DNA from: Liquidambar formosana
Taxonomy: Eukaryota > Streptophyta > Magnoliopsida > Saxifragales > Altingiaceae
Direction of reading: 5' to 3'
Length of the DNA: 64,000 bases
Assembly (NCBI GenBank): GCA_039720395.1
Contig: CM077828.1
Location: 26,764,717 to 26,828,716, forward strand
The number at the start of each line of letters is the position of its first letter. Positions within the stretch are counted from its first letter, which is position 1. The translations under genes and the position numbers were made by a program. Below are positions 21,001 through 33,362 of this stretch, in pieces. The notes beneath the pieces were generated by a model, which did not search any database, was not told the origin of the DNA, and was given only the letters and a program-made list of their open reading frames with translations.

Positions 21001-24000
21001 AAAATAGGTAATAGCATAGAACCCGGAAACACGTCCACTATTTCTTTTGTTCTTATTTTTCTATTTTCAAATTTCTCCATTTTTATTTTTATTTTTATGT
21101 TTATTTTTTGTCTCTCAGTTTCAAGTTTCTTTAATTTTTTTTTTATTTTTATAAGGTTCAAGTTTCTTTAATTTTTTGCTCAATTTCCTCTTGTCACAAT
21201 TCTTCTTCCTCTTACATGGTGATAAACTGAAAATGCATATGAATTATGTAATCATCTCCTTTTGAATTTATTTTGGTTTTATTTATTTATTATTTTTTAA
21301 AGAATGTTGGTTAGATTATTTTCACCAATTGTGGTTTTGAAATTTCTGATTTGTTACCATGCAAAATTGTTTATTTGGGCTACAATTCTTCTCTCTCCTT
21401 GATCCTTATAAGGCAATTTAGGTAACTGTATTTAGTTCTCAATCCCTAGTTGATTAAGATATATTTTAGACATTTCTTTTCCATGAAATTAATTATTTTA
21501 CATAAATTAATCAATAAAAATAAATTGAGCCACCATTCAATTGGTCACAAGTGAGCGTATTCAAATTTGATGTGTTAAGGACACAATTGAATCATATCCC
21601 CCCCCCCCCCCCCCAAAAAAAAAAAAAAAAACAAAAACCCCCAAAAAAAAATCAAAAATCAAAAATCAAAAATCAAAAACATTGTCATTTCTCTGTCAAA
21701 AGTTTTCGTTGTTTGATTTAAACCATTCCTTTTGATTGAAAGAGTATAAGCCAATCATCAAAATGAAGAAATTTTAAATATTTGGTACGAATGATCCACC
21801 AAGTGGGACCTAACATTTAGTGGGTTCAAAAAATTTTCATTTACGCTGATATCAAGTTACATGTTTGTGAACCTGACAAACCGGACTTTTTTTTTTTTTA
21901 ATTTGGCTAAGACTATCAGTCTGGACTATGAATTATTCAGTTGTTTTTATCCCGTATCAAAATAAAAAATAAAAAATACACAAACGAACAAACTAGCTTA
22001 GCACTATGTTTCTTGGTTAAGTTCACAGTTTGATTGTTTCGCTCCGTTATTTTTCAAGGCGTGAAACAAAGAATCGTACCACTAAAAACAAAGAATCGTA
22101 TCATATTTGTTGGGGGATTATGTGTTCCAGATAAAAACAAAGAATCGTACCTTTTGATTGAATAGATGCTGTGTGGCAATATCATAGCTCCCCTCTGAAG
22201 CTAGATAGTTTGGGCAGAAACTCCTGAACTCTGGTAGATTTTGGAGGCACAGGGTGCTCAATTGAGGAAACTCAATCCCATCCATGTTCTTGCAGAAACC
22301 GATGATGTTTGGTAGCTTCACAAGCATCAACTCACTTAATTTAGGGAACCTGATCTTCTTGGTAATTGATTTCCCATGTTCTTCTTTTTCCATCTCAACA
22401 ATTTCTTCTATCATCTTGCAGTCCTGTATTTGTAGAACTTCAAGTTGCTCTAGACCACTAGCTATGGATTGTGAGAAGAGATTTTCCAATTTATCACATG
22501 TTTTAACCACAACACGCCGTAGGTTGCTGAGGGATACAACTTCAATGGGATTCTTCCACAGATGCATCACTTCAGGTAAGAGGTTTAGATCCAAGCTTCT
22601 TAGTTCTCTGAATGACCTCATTGGAAGTTCGCCATGACATATCATTTTCAAATTATCCACATTATCGATTTTTAGTGACTCCAAGTTAGGGAATATATTA
22701 TCCAGAACCAAATCCACTGTATCAATAAGATATTCTAGCCCCTCACAGTTATAAAGACTTAAAGACTTCACCTTTATGAGACTCTCTGGAGTTATTAGGT
22801 CATTGAGAACATTCTTGGCGCCTCTCAACGTCAACCTTAGAGTTTCAGTCTTCTTGAGGAGCACATCAATCCAACCGTCAACAGCTGTCCCTGTGTCAAG
22901 ATGGAGTTCCAATTCATTCCGCAAGGCATCTTTACGCGACCACGGCCCACTCTCACCATCATTTATAACTATCCCAAATCTTACAAGGTTCTCAAATAAA
23001 GGATTGTTGCAACGTGGAAATTTGGCATTTGGTAAAAAAGTTTCTAGAAGGGTCAAATTGGATAAGGATAGTAGCTCCACGAGGCTGACTGTATTTTCAC
23101 CTTTGCCTTCTTCTTCAACGACCCACTGCACACCACTGTTTCGCAAATATAGTTCTTCTAGTCTTTTTAAGCTTGATATGACCCCAGGTGAAATTCTTTT
23201 AAGACTTGTTCCACATCCCGTCAAACTTAACATCCTGAGATTGGTCAAGTTCCCAATTTCTCCCGGTAACTCTTCGAGAGAGGAATTTTTAAAGCCAAGT
23301 ATTACAAGCGCCTTTAGCTCTCCAATTACAGATACGTTTTCTAATTGGCAATTAATTAGATACAGTGTTCGAAGCTTTGTCAAAAGAGAGAGTGAGCGTG
23401 GTGGTGATGGAAGAAATGTAACACCCGCCAAACGTAAGACTCTGAGTTCTTTCATCCCTTCAAACAAATCATCTGGCGCTTTTAGTGATTCACTTGTGTG
23501 AGCCGTCAGTTCTAAAAGTTCAAGTTTTGGGCAGTCCAACCGATCCGGAAGATCACGAACCTTATTGGATATCAATGAAAGGGAAGTGTATTCTTCATCC
23601 GTATTCTCTGTTAGCCACTCCTTCACTTCCCAACCATCACCAAACATAAAAACTTCATTACCTTGTCTTGCTATGAACCTGATGACATCACGCACTACGT
23701 CATGGACTTTGACACACCCTCCGTCGTAACCGTCTAACAATAAATAAAAACCTTTAAGCTTGTCGATCAACGCGTATACTCTGTCCGTTGCTTCTGCCAA
23801 CACATCAATGCCTTTGAACAAACCTAGCCCCATTCCATAATATATCAAGTTTGGGAACCAAATGACAGCATCTTCTTTATATAGGCAACAAAGCAACAAA
23901 AATGACTTCGCTTCCGAATCCAAAAAATCATAACTCAACTTAACACTCTGATACACATATTTCTCCATTCCTGGGATGTTTTCTGGGTTAGCCTTCTTTA

Positions 24001-25087
24001 GTTGTCCAAGTGCATTTTTCCATACACGCTCCTCTTTACCTTTTAGTGCCGATCCAACAGTTACTATTGCAATCGGCAAACCGCCACATTCTTTCACAAC
24101 CTCTTTTGCTATCCGATTCAGATCAGGTGAGTCTACAGAATTGCCTGCCTTCTCCTTGAACAGATTCCAAGCTTCTTGCTCAGATAGTACTCCGATTGTG
24201 AAATTCCGAAGAGTTCCCGTCATACTGCAAGCATCTTGGTTTCGCGACGTTAGCATGACTTTGCAACCCTTGTAAACACCTCCAACAGGAATTCCAACTG
24301 CCTTCAAATCGAGCTCATCCCAAACATCATCCAATATTACAAGGACCCTCTTACCATTCATCAGTCCCACCCGTAGCGTATCTGCTCTTTCAGGTAATTC
24401 CTTCTCATCCAACGTCAAGCCCAACTCCTTCGCAATTTCTTCTTGGATCTTTTTCACATCTTGTTTTTGGGAGACAACAACCATCGCGATCTCATCAAAT
24501 AGTTTCTCCACTTTTGCTCTTTTGCGAATTTTCTGCACCGTCGTAGTCTTCCCAACGCCACCTAATCCACATATCCCAATCGCATTGATGTTATCATCCT
24601 TCAGAGCTGCCATGATGTCTTCCATAGTCGACATTCTGGATTCAAAATCAGCAAAATTGGACCAAATAATCTCCACTCGGAGCCCAATGACATGTTGCGT
24701 CTTCGTCTTGGCTTCCTTACTAAGCTTGTAACGTGAAAGCGGATCTGGACACCACCCACCCAACCACCGTTTATTTACTATGGCTTCATCTTCCAAAATT
24801 TTCTTCACCTCTTCCTTGGTCCGGTCCGCATTTGCCAGAAAGCTTTCAAGGGTAGGTGCGATAGATTGTCCATTGTTTTTGGCTTCATGGACTGAATGTT
24901 GCACCTCAATTTGGATTACACCAAGTTTATCAACTTCTGTTTTGAGGATCTTCATGTTGCTGCCGTAGTCGGTCACATAGCCAACATGTTCTTGAATCCG
25001 CAGGACCACGTTTTCTCCGATTTTCTCTGCAGTGGAATTAACCAAGTGTTCTCCGACCTTCTCTGCAATGGAAATAACAATCCCCAT
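17816..25087 (-). CDS. CC-NB-LRR disease resistance protein, RPS5/At4g27190-like
   Basis: Five exons are inferred: 22151-25087, 20160-20660, 19342-19650, 18765-19199 and 17816-18019. All junctions are phase 0 with GT-AG borders, giving about 1461 residues. This is an intracellular immune receptor of the coiled-coil NLR class. Visible motifs are a WCPDPLSRYKLSKEA stretch (111-126) typical of the RPS2/RPS5 clade, P-loop GLGGVGKTT (174-182), kinase-2 VLVILDDVW (248-256), RNBS-B KVMLTSRN (276-283), GLPL (336-339), and VHD (461-463) in place of the usual MHD. Leucine-rich repeats follow, continuing in exons 2-4 with the C-x-x-L/M-E-E-I-V pattern common in this subfamily. Exon 5 adds an acidic tail of SEVNQEI-type repeats. 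Intron 1 is 1490 bp and I see no further LRR exon in it. An alternative end is read-through of the exon 4 donor, ending in KVCL. Exon 5 is the least certain part. Confidence 0.88.
18127..18298 (-). pseudogene. NB-ARC relic in NLR intron 4 (copy 1)
   Basis: The plus-strand sequence here aligns along its length with 24220-24360 of exon 1, sharing for example the exact stretches CCAATATTACAAG and GGAATTCC in the same order. On the minus strand it reads VLVILDNV (kinase-2), then a broken remainder reaching RNBS-B (ITSQNQ-like), with a stop and frame loss. It is a decayed nucleotide-binding domain fragment lying between the LRR exons and the tail exon of the live gene. It is present in both segmental copies, so it is older than that duplication. 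Confidence 0.75.
20661..22150 (-). other. NLR intron 1
   Basis: This 1490-bp intron is AT-rich with a C-run/A-run at about 21600-21632 and a small AATCAAA tandem repeat after it. Near the donor, the AAAACAAAGAATCGTA motif occurs three times (about 22064, 22085 and 22133), so the real donor sequence GTACGATTC is echoed inside the intron. No further LRR-like open frame is seen. Confidence 0.6.
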
Positions 25088-25420
25088 TTCTCTTTTTCTT
25101 TTGCCTTCTTGGCTCCTTTCTTTCTTCCCTCCTTTCTTTTTCTCCTTTGGGTCTTTTTTTTTTTTTTTTTTTTTTTTTTTTGTTTGGCCTGAAGATATTT
25201 TTTATTTTTTATTTTTTCAAAGCAGATGCATTAATATAAAATGTGAAATCGGTAAATAAATAAAATAAAAGAGTTTCACTGGAATCAAAGTGACTGGAAG
25301 AAAGGAAGCAATTCCGAATGTTACTCCGTCCCCTGTATATATAAAAAAGGAACATATAATAGATATTCAGTAGCAGAGATATTCACCAGTAGAAGATCAG
25401 AAGAGTGACAGTGAGATGTG
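25088..25420 (-). promoter_or_regulatory. NLR leader and proximal promoter
   Basis: Sense-strand sequence just upstream of the ATG is A/G-rich (poly-T on the plus strand at 25157-25181). A TATATATA stretch at about 25336-25344 lies some 250 bp upstream and could serve as a TATA box. A diverged second copy of about 25200-25420 is found at 28480-28700. Confidence 0.35.
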
Positions 25421-28400
25421 TATAAAGGGCACAATGACAAATATGATAATAGAGTACATAGAAATTAGACAACTCGGGTGGTATGTGGAAAATTTCGTGA
25501 CTATTAAATTTATTAAAAACATTGATACTTATTTATTGGTATATATTAATGGAGTTAGCAATAAGGGTAAGGATAATTTCTATTTATTGAGAAAAAAAAA
25601 TGTCATTTTAATATTTGTGCCAAACCATGGGATTAGCATGACATATAACTCTGACATTGGAAATGGTCTAAGACAAGGCCAATTCTATGGTATCCAAGCA
25701 AAAAATTGGGTATCATACTTATAGGGTCACTCTAAATAGTAAATAAGTTACTTAAATGGTAAGTGGGTCACTTGAAATATTCAATGGGTTTTTTTAACAT
25801 GTTCCCTAAAGGCACATGTTAAGCTACAATAAATGAAAATCATTGTGTGAGAAATAGTGAAAATGCATACAGTGTAAATTGCTTTGAAAAATGTGAAAAT
25901 GCTTAGAAAACTGTGCAAATACATTTTCCAATACAATGATTGCCTCATTTATTACAGCTTAACATGTGCCCTTAAGACACGTTAAGAAAACCTATAGTAA
26001 ATTAATTCAAATGATAAACGGACACTAAATGTTACGTAATTCACTTGAAATAGTAACTGAGTCACTTAAAATGATATGGAGCAAATAAATCATCTCAAAT
26101 GATAAATGAATCATTATAAATGTTAAGTGAATATGATACCCTAAATATTTCGTGAGTTCCATAGAACTACCCTTAGACGATGACAGTACAAGTTCAAAAT
26201 TGGGCACAGATCCTCTTCATTAGAGTAAAACTACTGGACATCACAAAGCGATGAGATTGCTAAAGTTGCTGTGGTGTGGCAAAACACAGTCGCCGTTGCC
26301 AAACACAGTCGTCGTTTTCTAGGACTTGTGTTCTCTTAACAGAGTCAAGCACCTCGAGTTGGAGGTTGGAGGTCTGTAATCGCCGACGGCGAGCACCCCC
26401 CGCTAATCGAACCTGCACGTGAAGGGATCGATGGTGCACACATCCTTCTTACTCCAGAAACCGTTCTCCTTCAACTCCGCTGTTAAATCTCCTCCCTTGC
26501 CGTTGTCAAAGCCAAGGGGATGAATCCAGCTAGATATGAAGATGAGGCTGCGATATAAGTTAGTTGTTGTAAAGGGGAGTTGCAGGTGGTGCAAAGAAGG
26601 AGAGTTGCTGGGTTAGATTGTGGCTGGTGGTCGTTGGCTATGTTGAAATGGTAGCCTCGGGTGCATGAGAGAGGAAGAGTATAATGGTAGTGGATTGTGG
26701 GTGTAACCACCGGAAATAAAGAAAACTTGTCGCCGACGTCACGCTTTGCCGGAATAGAGGCTACGTCCTTCTAGAAATAGATGGAAAAATGCTACCCCGT
26801 TAAGAGTTGACAGACTTAAAACGATATAAAGTCATGGCGTTTTGGTGGAAAAGACAATCAATTTCACCGGTTAGGTGCCGTATTTGCACAGAATTAAAGC
26901 AGGCTGTACCCCACTTGGCCATTTAGCTTTTGAAAATAGTACTCCGTATCAACTTTTCCTTAAAGGATGCAACCCACTCGCTTTAAATTAGGGGTCAACA
27001 GCCACAACCCCAGCTTGTTTAGCGATTTGCTTATGTTCTTCAATGTGAAGATTTCTCAATAGTTAGCATTCTTGTATTTCCATTGATGGTTGCGGTGGCG
27101 GGAGGGAGGATCTGCACCATTTTATATTACTTACAAAATAAAAGCAAACAAAATTGTTTCAATTTTGTCTATAAATCTTTGGATTTGGCATTATCACGAT
27201 TTGGGAGTGCAAGAGCTGCACATGAGACAGTTCAAATGCTTTTGGGAGAAGTAAGTTAAGGGAAAGGGTTTTTGTTAAGAAAATATCACATCCCACAATC
27301 AATTAATTATAAGATTTAACATAACTTCATATATGGATTGCACATTTTAAGTTAAAAACTTAATATAGTATAAAGAGAATATTGTTCTACATAAAAACGA
27401 AACCTTCTCACTCTCTCGATGAGTGGGAGTAGTGTTTATGCTACTAATATGTCCCAAAAAAACGAAAAAAAAATGGTTACTGTGAGTCCGAGATTGACAG
27501 AAAATCAGTAGACATAGCAAAGAGTAAGTAGATCTATCCAAAAAATAATAATGATTGATTTAAAAAAAAAAAAAATAGAAGGAAAGATATTACCAAAAAA
27601 CAATAGATCTGAATAGGTAAGAGAGTCGAATTCGTACTGGCGTATTTTGTTGATTGGTAAGGGTGATGAGTTTCTGACTCCTCTCGGAAGGTGTGTAGTG
27701 ATCAACGGCGACGTGCGTGGTGACGGTCAACGACGTCTCTCTGCCTCTCAAGTCTCACAGGTCTTTCTTGATCCTTCTTATCTTAGTATTCTTTACTTTT
27801 CAATAAAGTAAATATTTCCCTTTAATCTTTGAAAAATCTTCTCAAAGCTGTCCCCCACTTAGTTGGGGAAATTACAAAAGCAACCTTTTAGCTGACCAAA
27901 TGCAGATTAAGGCCTTTTAGTCCAAAGACTAAATTCACTTTTATGAGACTAATTACTCCATTCAACACAGAAGGGCAAACTTGCCATTTTATGTAAGGTG
28001 AATAGTATTTTGTAGTTGGTTGAAATAAATTGAGCAAAGAGTTGTTGTTGACTGTAGTTGAGAATAGTCAATGTACTGAAATATAGAAAATCTCCCACAA
28101 CCGGAACTGGTAATTTCCCCAAAAATATACTCCGTATTTGTTGATGTAGGCCTACCTTCTCTACTTCTCTGCCAAAGCCATTATATCAAAGTGGTACAAG
28201 CATTGTATTTGAAACGAAGTGATGATGGGTTCAGGGAATTGAATCTTATAGTAAACCAAAAGCCTGACCTTGTTTCCCTCTGATTTATACCCTGCTCAAC
28301 CCCACCTAGAATCAATTGGAACTTTAGGTGAGTGATTTGTATGTGCAGGCTTGACCCTTGATTGGAGTTGATTTTTAAGTCAACATCTGAGACTTTGCCT

Positions 28401-28430
28401 AGAGACTAGATAGCAATATTGGATTTGGTC
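25421..28430. other. Gene-free interval with foldback MITE and GC-richer patch
   Basis: No gene is supported. It contains the foldback element at 25794-25985 and a GC-richer patch at about 26250-26760 with a 63-residue minus-strand open frame (26403-26594, ending KKDVCTIDPFTCRFD) that I do not recognise. The patch may be transposon cargo, but I found no terminal repeats. The rest is AT-rich. Confidence 0.4.
25794..25985. mobile_element. Foldback MITE
   Basis: The 192-bp sequence starts TTAACATGT and ends ACACGTTAA. Arms of about 75 bases are imperfectly complementary, including GGCACATGTTAAGCT against AGCTTAACATGTGCC. Target duplication is not clear (perhaps only TTA), so the superfamily is not assigned. 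Confidence 0.6.
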
Positions 28431-28860
28431 AGGCTTTGAGTTTTTTCATCCCTTCAATCCTTTTTTGTTCAGTTAGTTTTCTTCAATGCAGATGCAAAAT
28501 AAGATGTGAACGGGATATAGAACAACAAAAAGAAACGGTTCCACTGGAATCCAAACGAAAGAAAGAAAAGAAGCTTTTCCAGCTAGACGTACCTCTCTTG
28601 ATCTCCTACATAGAACAAATGACCATATAAAACAGAGATTTAGCAGCAGATAGGAGCAGAGAGATTCACCAGCCACCTAGTAAATCACAAGAATGTTAAT
28701 GTCAACTGAATGAACAATAAAATGATAATATGAGCAAAGATATTCACCAGCCACTAGTAGATCATAAGAACAATGATGACTTTGTGAACAGCACAATAAT
28801 AATCCGAGCAATAGGCATCTGCCACAAGTAGATCACCAAGAATGATATTCACCTCTATGA
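28431..28860 (-). repeat. Relic copy of NLR upstream region plus 80-bp repeats
   Basis: 28480-28700 aligns with 25205-25420 upstream of the NLR gene: both have GCAGATGCA, a TTCCACTGGAATC/TTTCACTGGAATC block, GAAAGAAAG and a GCAGAGAGATTCACCAG-like end in the same order. From about 28650 to 28860 the AGATATTCACCAGCCACTAGTAGATCA motif recurs three times, imperfectly, at about 80-bp spacing. No NLR coding sequence follows it on the minus strand. Confidence 0.6.
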
Positions 28861-28869
28861 ACAGCACTA

Positions 28870-30470
28870 TGACAATCTAAGTATGCTTTGACTAAGGCAC
28901 GTTCTCGTTTCGTCTCGTTGAAGTAAATCTTCCTTTTAAAATATTGCACCACGGTTTTCAATTTCTCGATACAATTTTAGATGAATTAAATATTTCTCAT
29001 TGATTATAATTAAATATTTCATTGATCTTAGAAAATGGTGTCACTTTAAAAAGCTGTCTCCCATGTGATTTTTTTTTTCATGTGATTTTTTTTTTCTTTT
29101 GCCGCTTTGAAATAAAGTTTGGAGGCAACACAAGTTGAGAATTAAGGACTACTGCGGGATGGGGCGAGAAATTAAATGCACAGTTTTTTACGGAAGATAA
29201 TTTTTAAAACAAACCATTGCCTTTTTTTATTTTTTTCCTTCTTGGCTAGGACGCTGTCAGGGTCAGACCAGTTTCAAGACAAGGAGAAAGAAAACAAGGG
29301 CTTGCTAGGCAGTCTCCCACTTGCTGAAATCTTATTTAGTTAATACTCTCCACAAGGGAGACCTTGATTGTTTTAAAGATTAATAATTTTGTAGTTAAGT
29401 TTTAGTTTGTTAAGAGTATTCAAACAAAATGTCATGTATAAACGGGATTGCTATACGGTATGATGTGGCCATTGTTTGATCTTTGTTTTCAAAATTTCAA
29501 AAAAAAAAAAAGGATCTACATGTGGTCTGAATTCAAAATTGCTTCACCACATCAATTCAGTGTAGAAATTCCATTCGAATTTGACGTAGCCAAAAGCGTA
29601 AACAATAAAAAAGGCGCGCATAGTCTTCTTCTTAGAAATCATTCGAGTCCAAGTAAAAAGGAAACACACTCGAATCCACGAGGAAAAGAGAGTAAAACTC
29701 TAAAATGAATTCTTTATAATCAAAAGTTCAATTCCCTTGGTGAAGAGGCCTACAACCTAATTTATAGAAAACCTAGTTCTTGCAAAATAATAAATAACAA
29801 AATAAAGAATTACCAAAACTGATAAATCCCATTTTTTGACTTTGAAGCCTTTTTAAAGGCTTCATAAAACCCTAAAACACCTGGCAACCTTCTAAAATTG
29901 ACCCTAACTAATATAATAACCTATAAGGACTCAATTTTTTCTTATTAATCCTTAAAAACTACATAATACAAAAAAATAATAATAATAAATTAAATTAAAC
30001 CCTAAATTACATAAAAACAAAAATTACAAAATTAATAATAAAAAATAACTTTGCTTGGTTTTTTTGTCTTACATCATAATTGCATTTCCTAATCAGTTTC
30101 AGCTATCTCATTACAAACCAACCTTGATAAATAATACAAGTAGAAACAATAATAGGGATTGCCATCTATGCTTGCTCTCTATTTCTTCCATCACAACAAA
30201 ACACATGGAAATAGCACTGCTTCAAGACACATGCATGTCATTGCAAGCGCTAAAGGTTCTACTGAGAAACATGGTAAACTGCCCATGCATATGAAGTAAT
30301 TATGGAAGTTTTCTTGTTCTGCCTAGAGGCAGCGAAATAATGAATTTCAAATTTCACTGCTTCTATTTGCCTTAATGGCATCAGAATTGAGACATATTTT
30401 TGGTTTAATGGCATCAGCGAAATTTTCCATGTAGAGGTCCTATTTCTAGCGCCACCCATGATTAATTGAT
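28870..30470. other. Gene-free AT-rich stretch
   Basis: No gene or element boundary is recognised. An 86-codon open frame at 29448-29708 has no family resemblance and a composition like its surroundings. Confidence 0.4.
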
Positions 30471-30475
30471 CAGTA

Positions 30476-30720
30476 TGGCTCTGTTTTTTGGGACCTAATA
30501 ATTCTGGTTTTCAAAACTCTGTTTTTGACATGAATGTTGTGGGTATAGCACCCCCTTTGGCCCTTTGTCAAGTCCTTTTCCTTGTTTGCTTTGATAGGAT
30601 GGACCATTGAACAATTTTGCATGTCTTGATATGTCAGAGGAATTGGGATCACGTACTTGTCACTCCCACTTAAGCATTAAAGTATCACCTCGGCAAAATG
30701 ACTAGGAATGTAGGATGATA
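30476..30720. repeat. Older diverged copy of the 7.4-7.9 kb segment
   Basis: Shares, in order, TTTTTGGGAC, TTTTGCCAAG/TTTGTCAAG-TCCTTTTC, GGATRGWCCATTGAA, ATGTCTTGAT and GGATTTGGGATCA/GGAATTGGGATCA with 7420-7880, but lacks the LINE insertion at 7491-7780. It is much more diverged than copy 2, so it comes from an earlier duplication. Confidence 0.65.
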
Positions 30721-31631
30721 GCTCTTGTCAAGGTAAGCTCCTGTGACATGAAGCATCTCACCAGCTTGAACAAGTTTCAACTTCAACAATCAGTAATGAA
30801 GAATACTATGATATGTCATATAAAGCAGAAAGCAGGGTTTCACCAAAAGCAATGAAAACAGTGGCAGAATCCCACATTCCAGTGAGAGAACTTTCAAATT
30901 TGTCTTTAACCATAAGTAATATATGTTGATTTTATACGGCCCTGGCATTGAAGAAACCAATTTCTAACAATTTCTTTATTGTACGGGGGTTTAACCCAAC
31001 CGTGGATGAATAGTGATGGAATGGAGATATAATCTCACCGTGCGATAGACCTGCAAACAGTAAACGCAATGTCAAAGGGTGGCCTCAGTGGATCCAGCCA
31101 AAACCTCTTCGACGGTCTAGTTAGTGACTGTTTTTGAGAGAGAATGAGAGAATGTTTTAGGGGCTACTGTGCATACCTCATCTCACGGCCGTGTATTCTA
31201 TCTATACTCATATGTACAGACTGACCTGGGTTAGGTTAGATCTAACCTGGGTTGGCCCAATAACCGTCTAACCATTGTTTGTTGATCACGATTAAATAGT
31301 TAAGCTCGAGTTATATGTAACTGCCTAACTAGGGTTTAGTTACCCATATTGGGAGGAGGTTTGCTTATTACCATTCTGATTGGCTAATTGATTTGGGAAG
31401 GTCTTCAGGTCGGGCTGTACATGTAGAGGATATTGACTCTTGCGACCCCAAACTGAAGGTAGTATTCTATCCACACTGATAATAATATTGAGCCCGTGCC
31501 AACTCCCGTACTCAAGGCTGTCATGACCAGTTCGGGAACATCTCCACACATTTATCAAAAGGAATTCCATGAATTAAAAATCTTTGAAACTGTATCATGA
31601 CTTACCCTTCATGATGGTGCCATTCGCTTGT
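30721..31631. other. Gene-free stretch
   Basis: No gene is supported. A minus-strand open frame at 31340-31570 has no recognised family. The right end is the target of the Mutator-like element at 31641. Confidence 0.4.
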
Positions 31632-31640
31632 TTAATATTG

Positions 31641-33152
31641 GGGTAAAATGCAAAAAACCCCCCCTTCTATTTATACCCATTTTGCAAGATACCCCCTCTA
31701 AAAAAAAACCAACAAAAAACCCCTCATACTGTTTAGGGTTGACAATTTACACCCTATCATCCATCTGCCGTCAAGGAAACTAACAGAATACCATCACGTG
31801 TTGATTTTAAGACGAAAATGCCCTTTGCTCTAATGAAATGACATCATGTGACCATCACGTGATTGTCTCTTTCTTCTTCACCGGCGAACCACACCGGCCG
31901 TGGCTGCCACACTAGCGTTCCAATGATGGAATCGACGTGACCATCACGATGAGGGTGTGATGGTGGGTTGATGACAGTTGGGAAGGCTTCACGGTGGCAG
32001 TTCGTGTTGCCTTACGCAGACTACGACTGCTTTCGGCAATTTTTTTATTTTATTTTTATTTTTTTCCTGAAAGCTTTCGCCAGGCAGGAGGGCTTTTAAT
32101 GGCGAGGATTCGCCGGCAAATCCGACGGCAAGGAGATCTGGTTCTATTCAGACGACGCTGAAGATGGTTACCAGGGATGGAATCGACACAGGAGAAGAGG
32201 GAAACGCAAACGCAAATGTAAGAACCAGACCACCTCTCAAATCCAAAGAGCCAAAACCATGGGGCTTTCCTCTACCAAACCCATCCAAATAGAGTTGCAG
32301 AAATGAGCTTCAAACTGCAATCTGTCAGCTCAGAGATCGTTGCCTTTACTCCGCCTCCAAATTGCACCAAACCAAAAACCCTAAATGCCCAATCACTCCC
32401 ACTCCTCTTCTCCTCTCTATTTGAATTTCAAGTTTCGATCTTTGATTCGGTTTTACCTGATTTCGTCTTTGACCATTACTTTTTGAGCAAGACCCAGCGA
32501 AGTTCACATCGTCGAACACCGAGTTCCAGCATTCGCTGGAAGTATCAGACTATCGAGTGCTTCGGGATCAGATGAGGAAGAAAGCCCTGTTCTTGCCCTG
32601 TTCACCATTGCCCACGCGTGGGTTTCGTCCACACCACGATCGTCGCCGTTGCCACTGCACCTCCAGATGGGTATTTGGAGATAAAAAACAGAGGTGTCAG
32701 TGAAGTGAAGATGATGGTGCCGGTGCCGGTGCCGCTGCATCTCCAGTGCGTAACTGTTATCGCTGCTGCCTCCTTCATGGGATGTTGCCACTGCACCTCC
32801 AGTGGGCCACTGTCGCTGCTGCTGTCGCTGGTGTATATGTGTGTGCCGATGAAGATGATCGGAAAGTTAGCCGGAGGAATGGAGAACATTTTTTTAATTT
32901 TATTTTTGTTCCTTATACGACACCGTTTCATATATAAAACAAAATTAATTTTTATAACCTTTTAAAAATCATTTATAAATATCAAATATTAATTTTTTAA
33001 TTTTTTCTGTACAGTGGTATAATGGACTTTTAACATTGCCGTTAACGGCGTACCCCTAGCACAATATGGGGGATTTTTTGTTGGGTTTTTTTTTAGAGGG
33101 GGGTATCTTGCAAAATGGGTATAAATAGAGGGGGGTTTTCTATATTTTACCC
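31641..33152. mobile_element. Mutator-like element with GC-rich cargo (Pack-MULE candidate)
   Basis: The 1512-bp element starts and ends GGGTAAAAT/ATTTTACCC with terminal inverted repeats of about 95 bp (including TCTATTTATACCCATTTTGC on both arms) and a perfect 9-bp target duplication TTAATATTG (31632-31640 and 33153-33161). The interior, 31850-32850, is clearly GC-richer than all surrounding DNA and holds open stretches on both strands; a plus-strand frame near 32110-32305 reads GKEIWFYSDDAEDGYQGW. I do not recognise the cargo's origin. No transposase is visible. The architecture matches Pack-MULEs, which carry captured gene fragments. Confidence 0.85.
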
Positions 33153-33362
33153 TTAATATTGGAATTGTGCTTTCTTAGTTCATAAAGAGAACTGAGAATC
33201 TAGACTTATGAATCAATAGTGAATTGAGTTCATTTAAAATGTAACAATTCCCAGTTCGAAAGATAAAGCATAAAATTGGGTATAATTCATTGGCACAAAT
33301 AATAGAAACACAATGATCTACAAGTTTAGTCGAAGGCGTATCGAGAACAATGATGGAACTAG

